Positions 10,284-19,751 of a stretch of 64,000 nucleotides of DNA are shown here, one piece after another. The position numbers were made by a program, and so were the translations under genes. The stretch covers positions 12,501,501 through 12,565,500 of the forward strand of contig NC_086192.1 of NCBI RefSeq assembly GCF_023053635.1. The letters are read 5' to 3'. The stretch comes from Elgaria multicarinata webbii (lineage: Eukaryota; Chordata; Lepidosauria; Squamata; Anguidae). Positions within the stretch are counted from its first letter, which is position 1. Each line of letters begins with the position of its first letter. Below the pieces are notes generated by a model that did not search any database, had not been told where the DNA came from, and was given only the letters and a program-made list of their open reading frames with translations.

Positions 10284-10654
10284 TGTATTGGGTTTAAGAA
10301 ATTATGTCGGGCGCGGAGAAAGGGGATAGTGATACAGGGTTACAAACAGAACCTACAGCATCTTCTGCTTCCGGATGGACCAGCCACGTTTTGGTAAGAG
10401 TGGGAGTCTTCGTCTGAAAGAGAGGAAAAGCGGAGTTTTCACATGGCATGAAACAGAGACGCCTCGCCCTGTTCGGACGTTTGAATGCACCTAAGAGGGG
10501 CGGGACCGTGCCTCGCTAGCAACACCTGGCCCCGCCCACTACCTGCGTCATGCCGTGATGCCTGAACCAACCTATGCGCACCTACGGACTGTAGATGTAC
10601 AGGCCTTGGTCTGGATAATTAGGAATCTTTGACCAGGCAGAGGCCTCAATTGCA
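10284..10654 (+). repeat. Direct duplication unit A (contains LAT2 exon copy 2)
   Basis: From TGTATTGGGTTTAAG to GGCCTCAATTGCAG the sequence repeats 11825-12174 in the same orientation with small gaps, at roughly 90 percent identity by eye. The unit carries the exon and flanking intron on both sides, so it is a genomic segment duplication rather than a retrocopy. Confidence 0.88.
10357..10413 (-). CDS. LAT2: LAT2 S-Y-Q-N-V exon, duplicated copy 2
   Basis: This second 57-bp phase 1-1 copy reads D-E-D-S-H-S-Y-Q-N-V-A-G-P, with the same acceptor and donor as copy 1 and no stop. Because exon length is a multiple of three and both phases are 1, it can be included or skipped without changing the frame. 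Whether it is spliced in cannot be seen from DNA. Confidence 0.72.
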
Positions 10655-10979
10655 GCCTGGCCCTGGACACATGAAGGCTGTTGCAGATGTGGATCTGATG
10701 CAGTTTCCACTCTGCCTCCATTTGATGACACCCCAAATCCTCCACTTCGCTTTGGCTCACAGTTGAGCCCGCTCTGTTCCTCCTCTCTGAACTCCCCCCG
10801 CCTTTTCCTTCATCTTGGATCGTGGCCCCATCCCTGGCACAAGAACAAGGACAGTTTAAATGCAGCTGCTGGGGCCAAGCTGTTGAAAGCAAGTTACGTG
10901 TGTATGACACCCGCCCACACCCACCACATTTGACAACTTTGTGTTTGATTTATCAGACTAGTAGAACCCTTGGTTTTAC

Positions 10980-11048
10980 CGGAAACCTGTGATTCTCTCC
11001 ACAACTGGATCTCTGCGCTGTTCTCGTAAATATCCATGTCCACAAAGA
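10980..11048 (-). CDS. LAT2: LAT2 exon with I-Y-E-N-S-A and W-R-E-S
   Basis: This 69-bp phase 1-1 exon codes V-D-M-D-I-Y-E-N-S-A-E-I-Q-L-W-R-E-S-Q-V-S, matching human S-E-D-Y-Q-N-S-A-S-I-H-Q-W-R-E-S. The tyrosine is a Grb2-type Y-x-N site. The acceptor is TTTTCTGTAG. The donor is read as GTAAAA; a GTTTCC six bases earlier is a weaker alternative. Confidence 0.88.
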
Positions 11049-11369
11049 CTACAGAAAATAAAAGGGGATGCAGTTGAGGGGGCAAGCAAAAACTCCAAGG
11101 TTTGCAGAAAATATCTCTGGAGGAGGGAGAAACCCCAACCGCAGATCAATGAGGACTGCGTGTCCTTGGTGGCCATGAAAAGCGGATGACCAGGGCAGGA
11201 GGGGACGAAATTGAATATCCTGGAGAAGGGCATGACTAGCCAGCCGGCCCCCTAAACAGGGATATATTTGCCAAAGAGGCTGGTGTCTCCTATATCAGTG
11301 GGGCGGTGACAATGGTTACAGCGAATCGGCCGTGTCTCAATTCTTCTGACCGATTGGAGTAGGAGCAGT

Positions 11370-11538
11370 TTCAAGTATTTGAAGAGTGCTCTCATGTCTC
11401 CCCTCAAACTTCTCTTCTCCAGGCTCAACATGCCCAGTTCTTTCAGTCTCTCTTCATAGGGCTTTGTTTCCAGACCCCTGATCATCCTGGCTGCCCTCCT
11501 CTGAACACGCTCCAGCTTGTCTGCGTCCTTCTTGAATT
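11370..11538 (-). repeat. CR1-like LINE family 1, internal piece
   Basis: Inverse of the [12 protein letters not shown] to A-D-K-L-E region; no 3' end is present. Confidence 0.85.
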
Positions 11539-11559
11539 GTGTTCTACTCCTGAACCTAG

Positions 11560-11735
11560 TAGCCTCTGATCACCTTATTTTTTCCATGGATTTGTTTAAT
11601 CCACCTTCAAAAGCATCTAACTTGGTAGTCGTCCATACATCCCATGGCAGTAAATTCCTCACTCCAGCTGTTCCCTGTGTGAAGAAGGGCTTCCTTTCAT
11701 CTGTTCTGAACCTCCCGACATTCGGTTTCACGGGA
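11560..11735 (-). repeat. CR1-like LINE family 2, internal piece
   Basis: Inverse of the N-K-R-K-x-F-F-T-Q region and the following H-x-D-G-F-K-R-G-L-D-like segment, diverged. Confidence 0.75.
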
Positions 11736-11824
11736 TGACCCCTTTGTGTGTGTGTGTGGGGGGGGAAGGCAAAACATCTCCGTATCTGCTTCCCCCCACC
11801 CCACATGCATGGTCATCGCCCCAT

Positions 11825-12174
11825 TGTATTGGGTTTAAGAAATTATGCCTAGTGCAGAGAAACTGGATTGTGATACAGGGTTACGAACAGAACCTACAGC
11901 ATCTTCTGCTTCCGGATGGACCAGCCACGTTTTGGTAAGAGGGAGAGTCTTCGTCTGAAAGAGAGGAAAAGCTGAGTTTTCGCGTGGCATGAAACAGAGA
12001 CGCCTCGCCCTGTTTGGACGTTTGAATGCACCTAAGAGGGACAGGACCATGCCTCGCTCGTAGCCCCTGGCCCTGCCCGCTACCTGCGTCATGCCTGAAC
12101 AAACCTATGCACACCTACAGACGGCAGATAATGGTCTGGATAATTAGGAATCTTTGACCAGGCCTCAATTGCAG
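11825..12174 (+). repeat. Direct duplication unit B (contains LAT2 exon copy 1)
   Basis: This is the partner of 10284-10654. The two units are separated by about 1.2 kb holding the I-Y-E-N exon and CR1-like debris, which suggests those insertions came later or that the spacing was original. Confidence 0.88.
11898..11954 (-). CDS. LAT2: LAT2 S-Y-Q-N-V exon, copy 1
   Basis: This 57-bp phase 1-1 exon codes D-E-D-S-P-S-Y-Q-N-V-A-G-P-S-G-S-R-R-C. It corresponds to the human D-D-A-N-S-Y-E-N-V block, whose tyrosine is a Grb2 site. The acceptor is CTCTCTTTCAG and the donor GTAGGT. A near-identical second copy lies at 10357-10413. This copy directly follows the P-Y-Y-N exon and is therefore the positional equivalent of the human exon. 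Confidence 0.87.
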
Positions 12175-12289
12175 ATGTTACGCCGGACTCACATCTGGTG
12201 CAAAAGCAAGGAACACCCCGTGGGGGAGTAAAAAATAGCCAAAGGCAAGGTTGGAACCAAGTAATCTTCTCTCCCCCATCTTCATTAAG

Positions 12290-12605
12290 GATGAGCTACG
12301 GAATTGTTACGGCTTCTCCTAGGTGATGAGAAAGTCCGATAGTTCAGTGTGGGAAGACCCTCGATTCAAAACCTGGTAGATCCTGCTTAAGGGCTTTGAG
12401 AAATGGTCAAAGTGAAAAATTTATTTTCAAAGTGCAAGTGACGGATGTCATTTTTGAATGATACCTGATGTAGGGATTTCTCCGCAGCTAGAAAACTAGC
12501 CTCTCCATGGCCTGCTGTGCTGCCTTTCTCGTTGCAAGGAAGATAACTTTTTTGTGGCTTTTAATGTGAGCGTTCCGTAGAATATCATCCACCACCTGAA
12601 GTCCA
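12290..12605 (-). repeat. Inverted partner of 8496-8830
   Basis: Reverse complement of the copy near the LAT2 3' end, with small differences. On the minus strand it continues upstream as an open frame (about 12712-12488) ending M-E-R-L-V-F-stop, of unknown identity. Confidence 0.8.
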
Positions 12606-12711
12606 AACTGGGGGGCACAGTCTCTTCTACACCTCATCTTTCCCTCCCTCTGTTCCATGAGTGGATTAGGCCGAATCTTTGTCTCGCAAAGATTGAGACA
12701 AGAGCTTGACA

Positions 12712-12890
12712 AATAAAAGGAAGGACTTCTTCACACAGCGCAGTTAAATGATGGAACTCACTACCACAGGATGTAGTGATGGCCACCAATCTGGGTGGCT
12801 TTAAAAGGGGCTTAGATAAATTCCTGGAGGCAAAGGCTATCCATGGCTACTAGCCCTGATGGTTGTGTGCTATCTCCAGTATCCGTAGGC
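12712..12890 (+). repeat. CR1-like LINE family 2 fragment
   Basis: Runs from CAAATAAAAGGAAGGACTTC to GATGGTTGTGTGCTATCTCC; the 3' end is missing. Confidence 0.85.
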
Positions 12891-13063
12891 ACCTGGCACT
12901 TTAATAAAACTTTTGCAAGTATTTATTTTTGAAGATTACTTGGTTCCACCCTTGCCTTTGGCTATTTTTTACGGACTCACATCTGGGCCAGGGGAAGTGG
13001 CCACAATCCCTGCTCCTCCTCTCAGCTGAAGATCTGAACTCTCCCCTGCATTTGACAAGGGTT

Positions 13064-13236
13064 GCATCTCAGGGCTAGAATCCCGGCTCGGCATGCAAAA
13101 GTCCCGGGTTCTCCAGGTAGGGAAAGATCTCTGTCTGAAACTCCGGAGAGTCTCTGCCGGTTAGTGTTGACAGTGCTGAGCAAGAAAGACCAAAGGTCTG
13201 ACTCCGTATAAGGAGGCTTCCCGTGTTCCTATTTAA
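13064..13236 (+). repeat. tRNA-derived SINE body and 3' part
   Basis: Contains GCATGCAAAAGTCCCGGGTTC (box B-like) and the 3' TCTGACTCCGTATAAGGAGGC with GTGTTCCTAT. Confidence 0.6.
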
Positions 13237-13299
13237 CCAGAAGCATGAGAACTGGAAATTTACTTCTTATTTAGAGGAAGGGCTGTGACTGAATGGTAA

Positions 13300-13580
13300 A
13301 GTATTTATTTTATCTTATTTATTTATTTATTACATTTATATACAGCCCCATAGTCGAAGCTCTCTGGGCGGTTTACAAAAGTTAAAAACAGCGAACATTA
13401 AAAGTATACAAAATTTAAAGCCATCAAAAACATAAACAGGATAAAAACAACGGTATCAATTTAAAAACTACAGTTCTGGGGTCCGTTAAAAAACAAACTT
13501 AGCGTTGTTAAATGCTGTTAAATGCCTGGGAGAAGAGAAAAGTCTTGACCTGGCGCCGAAAAGATAACGATGTTGGCGCA
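13300..13580 (-). repeat. L2-like LINE 3' tail
   Basis: Inverse of the stem tail and of the L-S-F-R-R-Q-V-K-T-F-L-F region. Confidence 0.88.
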
Positions 13581-13589
13581 TGCTCCATT

Positions 13590-14310
13590 GGAGGTGCTCA
13601 CAGGTACCATGTTGGCGACCCGTGGTCAACTTGACACAGCAGTGCCGCGTCTTGTGCAGAGAGAGGCCAACAGCTGCAACCTCACCCTGCTTAAATGGAG
13701 ATGCAGGCCCTGCATTTGGGAGTTTCTACACACCATTTAGCTGCTCTTTCGCTGAACTACAACTTAGGTATATTTTGATCTCAGGACATTTAGGCCAAGT
13801 TTGCCTTCTCCTTACTCTGCCCCGCCCTCACCAGAAACAGCAGCCTCATTTGATTTCTGGACATGTTGTAGGGTAAATAAAGGCAACACGTTACAGGCAG
13901 AGGTTAGCTTTGAAGCGTCTGTAATTGTGATCCATGGTGGGACAATATGGGGGTGCTACAAGTCCCCACAAACGCTCTTGTGCAAAGTTGGAAGGGATGG
14001 AATTGCAGGGCACCCCGCCCCCCAGACACACCTCACACCAGTGGAGACTGGTGTCTCCAATGCCAGTGGATTGCTGAATCCGCTCCGGGTTTCCATTCGA
14101 ACCAGTCCACACCTTGGATAGCTTCTTGAGCATTCTGACTGGTTCAGACGGAAACCCAGAGTGGATTCGTTGCCCGCGGACATTGGAGCCACCAGCCTGC
14201 ACTGCCTTACACTGTTCCCTCCCCCCCCCCCCCCATTTTATAAAAGCCATCCCTGATCGATGCTGGGTCCAGCTCAAGTGCTCTCTCATCTGATCTCCCA
14301 AAACAATTTA
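13590..14310. other. LAT2 intron, mostly unassigned
   Basis: A G/C homopolymer run lies near 14221, and GGTTCAGACGGAAACCCAG with its inverse-like match at 14090-14155 suggests a short foldback element. No coding evidence. Confidence 0.4.
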
Positions 14311-14323
14311 ATTAACAGCTTAC

Positions 14324-14382
14324 CGCTTGACAGTCTTACAAATTTTCTGCAGTTGTAATAAGGATTTGTTGCGATGGGCTCA
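14324..14382 (-). CDS. LAT2: LAT2 coding exon with P-Y-Y-N
   Basis: This 59-bp exon (phase 2 in, 1 out) codes E-P-I-A-T-N-P-Y-Y-N-C-R-K-F-V, matching human D-P-I-A-M-E-Y-Y-N-W-G-R-F. The acceptor is CTGTTTTAG and the donor GTAAGC. Confidence 0.88.
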
Positions 14383-14539
14383 CTAAAACAGAGAAAAGGG
14401 CAGGGGGGGGGGACATAATCGAATACTGGAATTGGAAGAAAGAATTCCCATCAGGAATTTAGCGCCATGGCCAAGCCACAATAAGCAGACTGGATTGAAA
14501 AGTCCTGTTTTCGATGGGAGGCAAATAACGAGGTTTGCG

Positions 14540-15060
14540 AAGTAATCCACAAAGCTTTTTATTAAGCAACAAACGTCTCTTCTATTTTAAGAGAGTCTAA
14601 CCTCTTGGAAACGTCCCCCTAGGCAAAACTATGCAAACTAAGCAAGACAATTGTCTGCTCAAGAAGAATAGGAAACCGCTTCAGAGAACCTGGTGCGGAG
14701 GCAGGTTCTGGCGTAATCAACTTGACTTTCTCACACCTTCCTTCCGCCCTGTGCGTTTGAGCTTCCGGTGGACCCTAGCATCAGCTAGCTTGTTGGGGCG
14801 CCCTCCTCCGGAAGAAGGCTCACTTCCCACCGAGTGTGCAGGATTTGGCCTTGAGGAGATAAGCTCTGGAGAGGACTGACTCCCAGCTGGGGAATCGCCC
14901 GTGAGAGCTTCCTCCCCCACTGGTCCAGGCTGGCTGGTGTCTGGTGCTGCGTCTTCTCGTTCTGAATCTGATTCTGATTGATTACTTGAAACATCTTCTC
15001 CCAAAACAGGGGCAGGAGGGTTAGACATGACAGGGGCTCAGGGAAAGCCTGGACAGCACT
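14540..15060 (-). mobile_element. Possible LTR-element remnant (fossil)
   Basis: On the minus strand there is an AATAAAAAGCTTTGTGGATT-like end, as often seen near LTR poly(A) sites. A short Ser/Glu/Pro-rich reading frame lies next to it. The left end resembles the element at 47185. The copy is broken, and family assignment is a guess. Confidence 0.3.
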
Positions 15061-15409
15061 TTAAAAAGAGGACTGCCCACAGCAGCGGAGGCTGGTGGCT
15101 CTGATATCAATGGGGCAATGAATCCATTCTGGGCTTCAATCAAGAACCAGCCAGAACACTAAAGAGCTATTGAAGGTGCTGAATCTCACCCCCAAAATAG
15201 GTTCAGGACCTTGGATAGCTCTTTTAGCATTGTGGCTGGTTCTTACTGACACACGGCGCGGATTCACAGCCGCTCCAAAATCAGAGCCAGCAGCCTTCAC
15301 TGGCCCTCCTTAATTACTGGCCCTTACACAGTGAAGAGGAGTATATAAGCCTAAAAGAGTGAGGAGAGTTTGAAATTGCCCCCAAAGCCTGTGGCTACCC
15401 AGGACTTAC

Positions 15410-15440
15410 ACATAAGCAGAATCTGGTTCCCTCGGCATCT
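15410..15440 (-). CDS. LAT2: LAT2 coding exon with A-Y-V
   Basis: This 31-bp exon (phase 1 in, 2 out) codes M-P-R-E-P-D-S-A-Y-V. It joins the next exon to give A-Y-V-E-P-I, the counterpart of human A-Y-I-D-P-I. The acceptor is TTCCTTCCAG and the donor GTAAGT. Confidence 0.85.
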
Positions 15441-15526
15441 CTGGAAGGAAGATTTAGTTGGCATTAGTTCACACATTTATTTTATTTTATTCATTATTGC
15501 ATTTATATCCCGCCTCTTTTCCTCGA

Positions 15527-15790
15527 GAGCCTCGTGTGGCGCAGAGCAGTAAAGCAGCAGTTTCTGCAGCCGAAACTCTCCCCACGGCCTGAGTTCGATC
15601 CCAGCGGAAGCTGGTTTCAGGCAGCTGGCTCGGGTCGACTCAGCCTTCCATCCTCCCGAGGTTGGTAAAATGAGTACCCAGTTAGCTGGGGGAAAGGTAA
15701 TCATGGCCGGGGAAGGCAACAGCAAACCACCCCGCTATAAGGCCTGCCAAGAAAATGTCAGCGAAAGCTGACATTCTGAAACACTAGCCA
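15527..15790 (+). repeat. Sauria-type tRNA SINE
   Basis: The head CTCGTGTGGCGCAGAGCAG is followed by GTTCGATCCCAGC (box B) and a Bov-B-like tail with CCACCCCGCTATAAGGCCTG and GTCAGCGAAAGCTGAC. It inserted between LAT2 exons at 15440 and 15896. Confidence 0.9.
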
Positions 15791-15895
15791 TTACACCACA
15801 CAAATCAGATCATGTTTTATTTAAATAAATAAATCAGGAGTGAACTTCAGCCCCAGTTTTAATTTCCCTGAGACATGTTGAAATTGCAAACTTAC

Positions 15896-15934
15896 CTGTC
15901 CCACAGTTTTGATACCTGCGCTCAGCGTTAGCCT
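15896..15934 (-). CDS. LAT2: LAT2 coding exon with R-Y-Q-N
   Basis: This 39-bp phase 1-1 exon codes A-N-A-E-R-R-Y-Q-N-C-G-T, matching human P-A-S-S-R-Y-Q-N-F-S-K-G with the tyrosine kept. The acceptor is TTTCTTTTCAG and the donor GTAAGT. Confidence 0.87.
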
Positions 15935-16159
15935 CTGAAAAGAAAGGCCTTTGAGAGTCAGTGAATTTAGAAGTTGCAAGGGTTGTAGAGGCCATCTAGT
16001 CCACCCCCTGTTCTGTGCAGGAATCTTGCAGGAAGGGAATCTCTGACAGATGGCTGCTCAGATTCTGCTTAAGAACCTCCAATTTAGGAAAAGTAGCCCT
16101 GGGCTGAGCTTGGCTCACAGCCTTAGTTCCTCATTTATAAGATTCATAATGTCTCTTTC

Positions 16160-16250
16160 AGAGAATCATAGAATAGCAGAGTTGGAAGGGACCTACAAGG
16201 CCATCAAGTCCAACCCCCTGCTCAATGCAGGAATCCACCCTAAAGCATTG
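16160..16250 (-). repeat. CR1-like LINE family 1, 3' end
   Basis: Starts AGAATCATAGAATAGCAGAG, the inverse of the family's 3' end. Confidence 0.88.
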
Positions 16251-16369
16251 GATGATCCAATCAAAGGCATGCACCCTTTTAAATCCCACAAAATTCAGTT
16301 TGAGGATGTGCTTAAGAATGAGCAAGATCAGGTTTTTGAAACGTTATGAAATGATTAAAACTTACTTAC

Positions 16370-16383
16370 CAAGGTAACTTGCA
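16370..16383 (-). CDS. LAT2: LAT2 14-bp microexon
   Basis: Only 14 bases (coding A-S-Y-L with split codons on each side) lie between the acceptor CATCTTTCCAG and the donor GTAAGT. Including it restores the phase between exons 4 and 6 and gives a string resembling human Y-P-S-L-E-D. Without it the reading frame breaks. It lies just outside an L2-like LINE. Confidence 0.7.
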
Positions 16384-16424
16384 CTGGAAAGATGCTCATT
16401 GCTTTTGCTAATACAAAGAGAGGG

Positions 16425-16900
16425 ATTTATTTATTTATTTATTTATTTATTGCATTTATATACCACCCCATAGCCAAAGCTCTCTGGGCGGTTTACAAAA
16501 GTTCAAAACAGTGAACATTAAAAACAAATATACAAAGTTTAAAAACATAAAAATAGAAACAGCTATTCTGGGGTCCGTTAAAAACTAACAAACTTAGCAT
16601 ATATTGTTAAATGCTGTTAAATGCCTGGGAGAAGAGAAAAGTCTTGACCTGGCGCTGAAAAGATAACAATGTTGGCTCCAGGCGAGCCTCGTCGGGGAGA
16701 TCATTCCACAATTGGGGGGCCACCACTGAAAAGGCCCTCTGCCTTGTTGCCATCCTCCGAGCTTCCCTCGGAGTAGGCACTCGGAGGAGGACTTTAGATG
16801 TTGAGCGCAGTGTACGGGTAGGTTCATGTCGGGAGAGGCGTTCCATCAGGTATTGTGGTCCCAAGCCATGTAGGGCTTTATAAGTCAAAACAGCACCTTG
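16425..16900 (-). repeat. L2-like LINE, 3' ORF2 and tail
   Basis: On the minus strand it codes M-T-Y-K-A-L-H-G-L-G-P-Q-Y-L through V-K-T-F-L-F-S-Q and then the tail; it is open over 93 codons. Confidence 0.9.
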
Positions 16901-16984
16901 AATTTAGAAATGGACCTATAATTACTGCCCAATTAGAGGGCTATGAAGGCCAGCTGAGCCTAGCAATTGCTTAGCCCAGGTGCA

Positions 16985-17072
16985 CACAACCTGGTGCTTT
17001 TCCAGCTGTGATGGACTCCAACTCCTATCATCCAAAGCCAAGCATGCCTGCAAATGCTGGCAGTTGTAAGAC
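16985..17072. mobile_element. Foldback hAT-type MITE remnant
   Basis: Half of the CAGCCTTCC-family element, with GACTCCAACTCCTATCATCC and a weak second arm, close to LAT2 exon 4. Confidence 0.5.
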
Positions 17073-17084
17073 AGCAGAACCTAC

Positions 17085-17133
17085 CTTGGTCTGGGCATGT
17101 CGCATGGCGTTTTAAGGCGCTCTTGCCATGACA
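17085..17133 (-). CDS. LAT2: LAT2 coding exon 4
   Basis: This 49-bp exon (phase 1 in, 2 out) codes S-W-Q-E-R-L-K-T-P-C-D-M-P-R-P, aligning with the human Q-A-W-P-G-P-L-A-D-M-A-P-T-R region. The acceptor is TCTGTTGCAG and the donor GTAGGT. Confidence 0.8.
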
Positions 17134-17287
17134 CTGCAACAGACACAAGAAATACGTATTTAAAAACCTCAAATCAAGTCATTCTTTCAGAGGGGGAAAT
17201 TCAAATATTATTAGGCACAGCTGTGTCCAACCCCGTTGAAAAGGGTAAAAGGTGTGAGTTATTTAAAGGGGGAAAACACACCCTTAC

Positions 17288-17331
17288 CTGAATAGGAACG
17301 CTGCACTTCAAAGCTCTGCGGGTTTTCACAT
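17288..17331 (-). CDS. LAT2: LAT2 coding exon 3
   Basis: This 44-bp exon (phase 2 in, 1 out) codes C-E-N-P-Q-S-F-E-V-Q-R-S-Y-S, aligning with human Q-Q-S-F-T-G-S-R-T-Y-S. The acceptor is GATCTTTCAG and the donor GTAAGG. Confidence 0.85.
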
Positions 17332-17539
17332 CTGAAAGATCAGGGAAAATTCAGCCAGTGCCCCAGTATATAAACAATGCAAGGAAGTTGGTTGACAAAT
17401 GTCTGAACTTGCCAGCCAATTAGTTGCATTCATTTAATAGCATTTGGGTATAAAAATAATAATAAAAAAATACACAGGAGGTGTGGGGAAGGTCCACTTA
17501 AAGAAATTCTTAGCCAGTTCTTAGGAACATATGAAGTTA

Positions 17540-17750
17540 CCCAGAGGACCTTCTCTTCTGCTGCTCCCAGACTGCGGAACAGCCTGCCAGAGGAGATTCA
17601 TCAGCTTGACAGTCTTTTAGAATTTAAAAAAGCAATAAAGACTGATCTATTCCGGCAGGCCTATCCAGTGAAATTTTAGAATTTTGTGAACCACCCAGGG
17701 AGCTTCGGCTATTGGGCAGTATAAAAATGCAATAAATAAATAAATAATAA
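17540..17750 (+). repeat. L2-like LINE, 3' end
   Basis: Codes R-T-F-S-S-A-A-P-R-L-R-N-S-L-P-E-E and F-R-Q-A-Y-P-V-K-F, then the tail with AATAAATAAATAATAA. Confidence 0.88.
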
Positions 17751-18113
17751 AAAAAAAAGTTCCTGCCCAGATGTGTCAAGGACAGAGCAAAAACCACAGC
17801 TGCTGTGATCGATTTGAACTAAGCCTGGCTTGCGAGATCCACAGATAATGTACCTAGGAAGTTACATTAACTGAGAAGATTGCTCTCAGAGGGAAAGGGT
17901 GCATCTGAACATATGCTGAGTGCCTCTCTCATACGCCTAGCATAGCCAGGTGCTGCACACCTGGGGGAAAGGGGTAGGGCTTTTAAGGAATGTGGATATA
18001 GGTGCAAAATAGGTTGGACTCCATCACCTAAATAAGGACGGGTCAACTGATGGCTTACAGATGCTTGAAATTGAGTAAACTTCATTAAGTAAAGGTAATG
18101 ATCAGCTACTTAC

Positions 18114-18156
18114 TGGATCCTCTGACTATTGAAACTTGCCTTCTCCTGTTTACTCC
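18114..18156 (-). CDS. LAT2: LAT2 coding exon 2
   Basis: This 43-bp exon (phase 1 in, 2 out) reads S-K-Q-E-K-A-S-F-N-S-Q-R-I and joins the membrane exon in frame. It aligns with the basic juxtamembrane region of human LAT2 (A-K-R-S-E-K-I-Y). The acceptor is CACCTGTAG and the donor GTAAGT. Conservation is weak, so support comes mainly from phase and position. Confidence 0.75.
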
Positions 18157-18214
18157 CTACAGGTGGAGGAGAGAAAGAAAAATTCAAGAGCACTTGTGAG
18201 TTAAAATTATGCAA

Positions 18215-19300
18215 AAGATGGGTGGCATTTATTTGTTTATTATTTACTCAATTGCAAAATTTAGACGCCACTCCCTAACCGAGAATTTCAGAGCAGTACA
18301 CAAATGTGATGAAAGAATAATAATAATTTTAAAAAAAACAGATTAAAAACATCATTAGAAATGACATTTTAAAAGAAAAGGTACAGATTGAATCGCAGCC
18401 GGTCATTCCGGGAAAGCTTCTTGAAACAACCATGCTTTCAGGAGGTGCTGAAAAACGGCAAGGAGTTCTATAAGAAGGGGGCCACCACACCGAAGGCTCT
18501 CCTCCTGGTGGATTCCAATCGGACCGCAGGCCTGTGGCCGGCCAGCTTGGTGAGGGAGAAGGCGCTCTCTCAGGTATCGTAGTCCCAAGTTGTTCAGGGC
18601 TTTGTACACTAGTACAAGAACCTTAAACCTGGCCTGGTAGCTTATAGGCAGCCAGTGCCGTTCCCTCAGCCAAGGAGTTGCATGCTGAAAAGGGGCAGCT
18701 CCTGACAACAGCCGAGCTGCTGCGTTCTGTATTAGCTCCACCTTCCAGAGCAGCTTTAAGGGCAGCCCCACATAGAACACATTGCAGTAATCCAGCCTTG
18801 AGGTTACTAATGCCTGTACCACTGTGTCCAAGCGATCTCTGTCCAGGAGATGCTGTAAAAGCCATTCCAAGCCGCTGCGGACACTCGGGCCTCCAGCTAC
18901 AGAGACGGATCTAAGAGTACCCCCAAACTACAAACCTGTTCTTTCAGAGGCAGAGCAACCCCATCCAGAACAGGCAGTCAGCCTCTCTCCCGGACTCGGG
19001 AACCACTCACCCACAGGGCTTCCGTCTCGCTAGGATTCAGTTTCAGTTTATTGGCCCTCATCCAGCCCATTACTGAGTCTAGGCACTGGTCCGGGACCTG
19101 CACAGCCTCACCTCATTCAGTTGTCACAGGGAGATAGAGCTGCGTGTCATCAGCGTATTGATGGCATTTCGCTCCAAATCCCCTAATGACCGCTCCCAAC
19201 GGCTTCATATAGATGTTAAATAACATTGGGGACAAGATGGTGCCCTGTGGAACCCCATAGCTCAATTGCCAGGAGGTTGAGGTATAGTCACCCCAGGTTA
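18215..19300 (-). repeat. L2-like LINE with part of the reverse transcriptase
   Basis: This is the longest LINE copy in the window, about 1.1 kb. The minus strand shows P-Q-G-T-I-L-S-P-M-L-F-N, the RT active-site string H-Q-Y-A-D-D-T-Q-L-Y, and then S-R-L-D-Y-C-N and H-W-L-P-I-S. It is 5' truncated and lies between LAT2 exons 1 and 2. Confidence 0.9.
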
Positions 19301-19487
19301 ATGTCTGAAATCAGCCCTGTAGGTAGGAGCGGAACCACTGTAACACAGTGCCTCCAATACCCATCACACAGAGTCAATCCAGGAGGACACCATGGTATCA
19401 AATAATGATCAACAACAGCCAAAAGGTAGTAACCAGACAAAGAAGTTGAAAAGGAGGGGGGGAAGAGGTTGAAGGGACATTTGCACA

Positions 19488-19570
19488 CTGGTGGGTGGGA
19501 TATTATTATTATTGTGCCCATTTCACAGATGGGCAAAACTGAGGCTGCACCTAGAGCAGCTTTGCCAACT
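19488..19570 (+). repeat. MIR-like core SINE fragment
   Basis: TGTGCCCATTTCACAGATGGG followed by AAAACTGAGGC resembles the MIR/CORE-SINE middle region. Confidence 0.45.
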
Positions 19571-19751
19571 CTACTTGGTGAGCACATCTCTGAGCTGAGA
19601 GCTGAACTCTGATCCACCTCTCTTACACCATATACAGGGCGTGATGTTTGCAACGTTTGGAGACGTTTGTGATGGATGGCAATCTGCTGCCTCTTTGGTC
19701 AAGTGTGTAAGGCAGGTGTGTGTGTGTGTGTGTGTGTTGGCAAAGCCTTAC

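Larger units (their letters stand above)
12199..12971. mobile_element. 773-bp composite insertion flanked by 15-bp direct repeats
   Basis: CGGACTCACATCTGG occurs at 12184-12198 and again at 12972-12986, as target-site duplications of one insertion. Inside, a 42-bp arm at about 12229-12270 is repeated inverted at about 12931-12972. The interior holds the segment shared with 8496-8830 and a CR1 family 2 piece. Family unknown. Confidence 0.65.
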
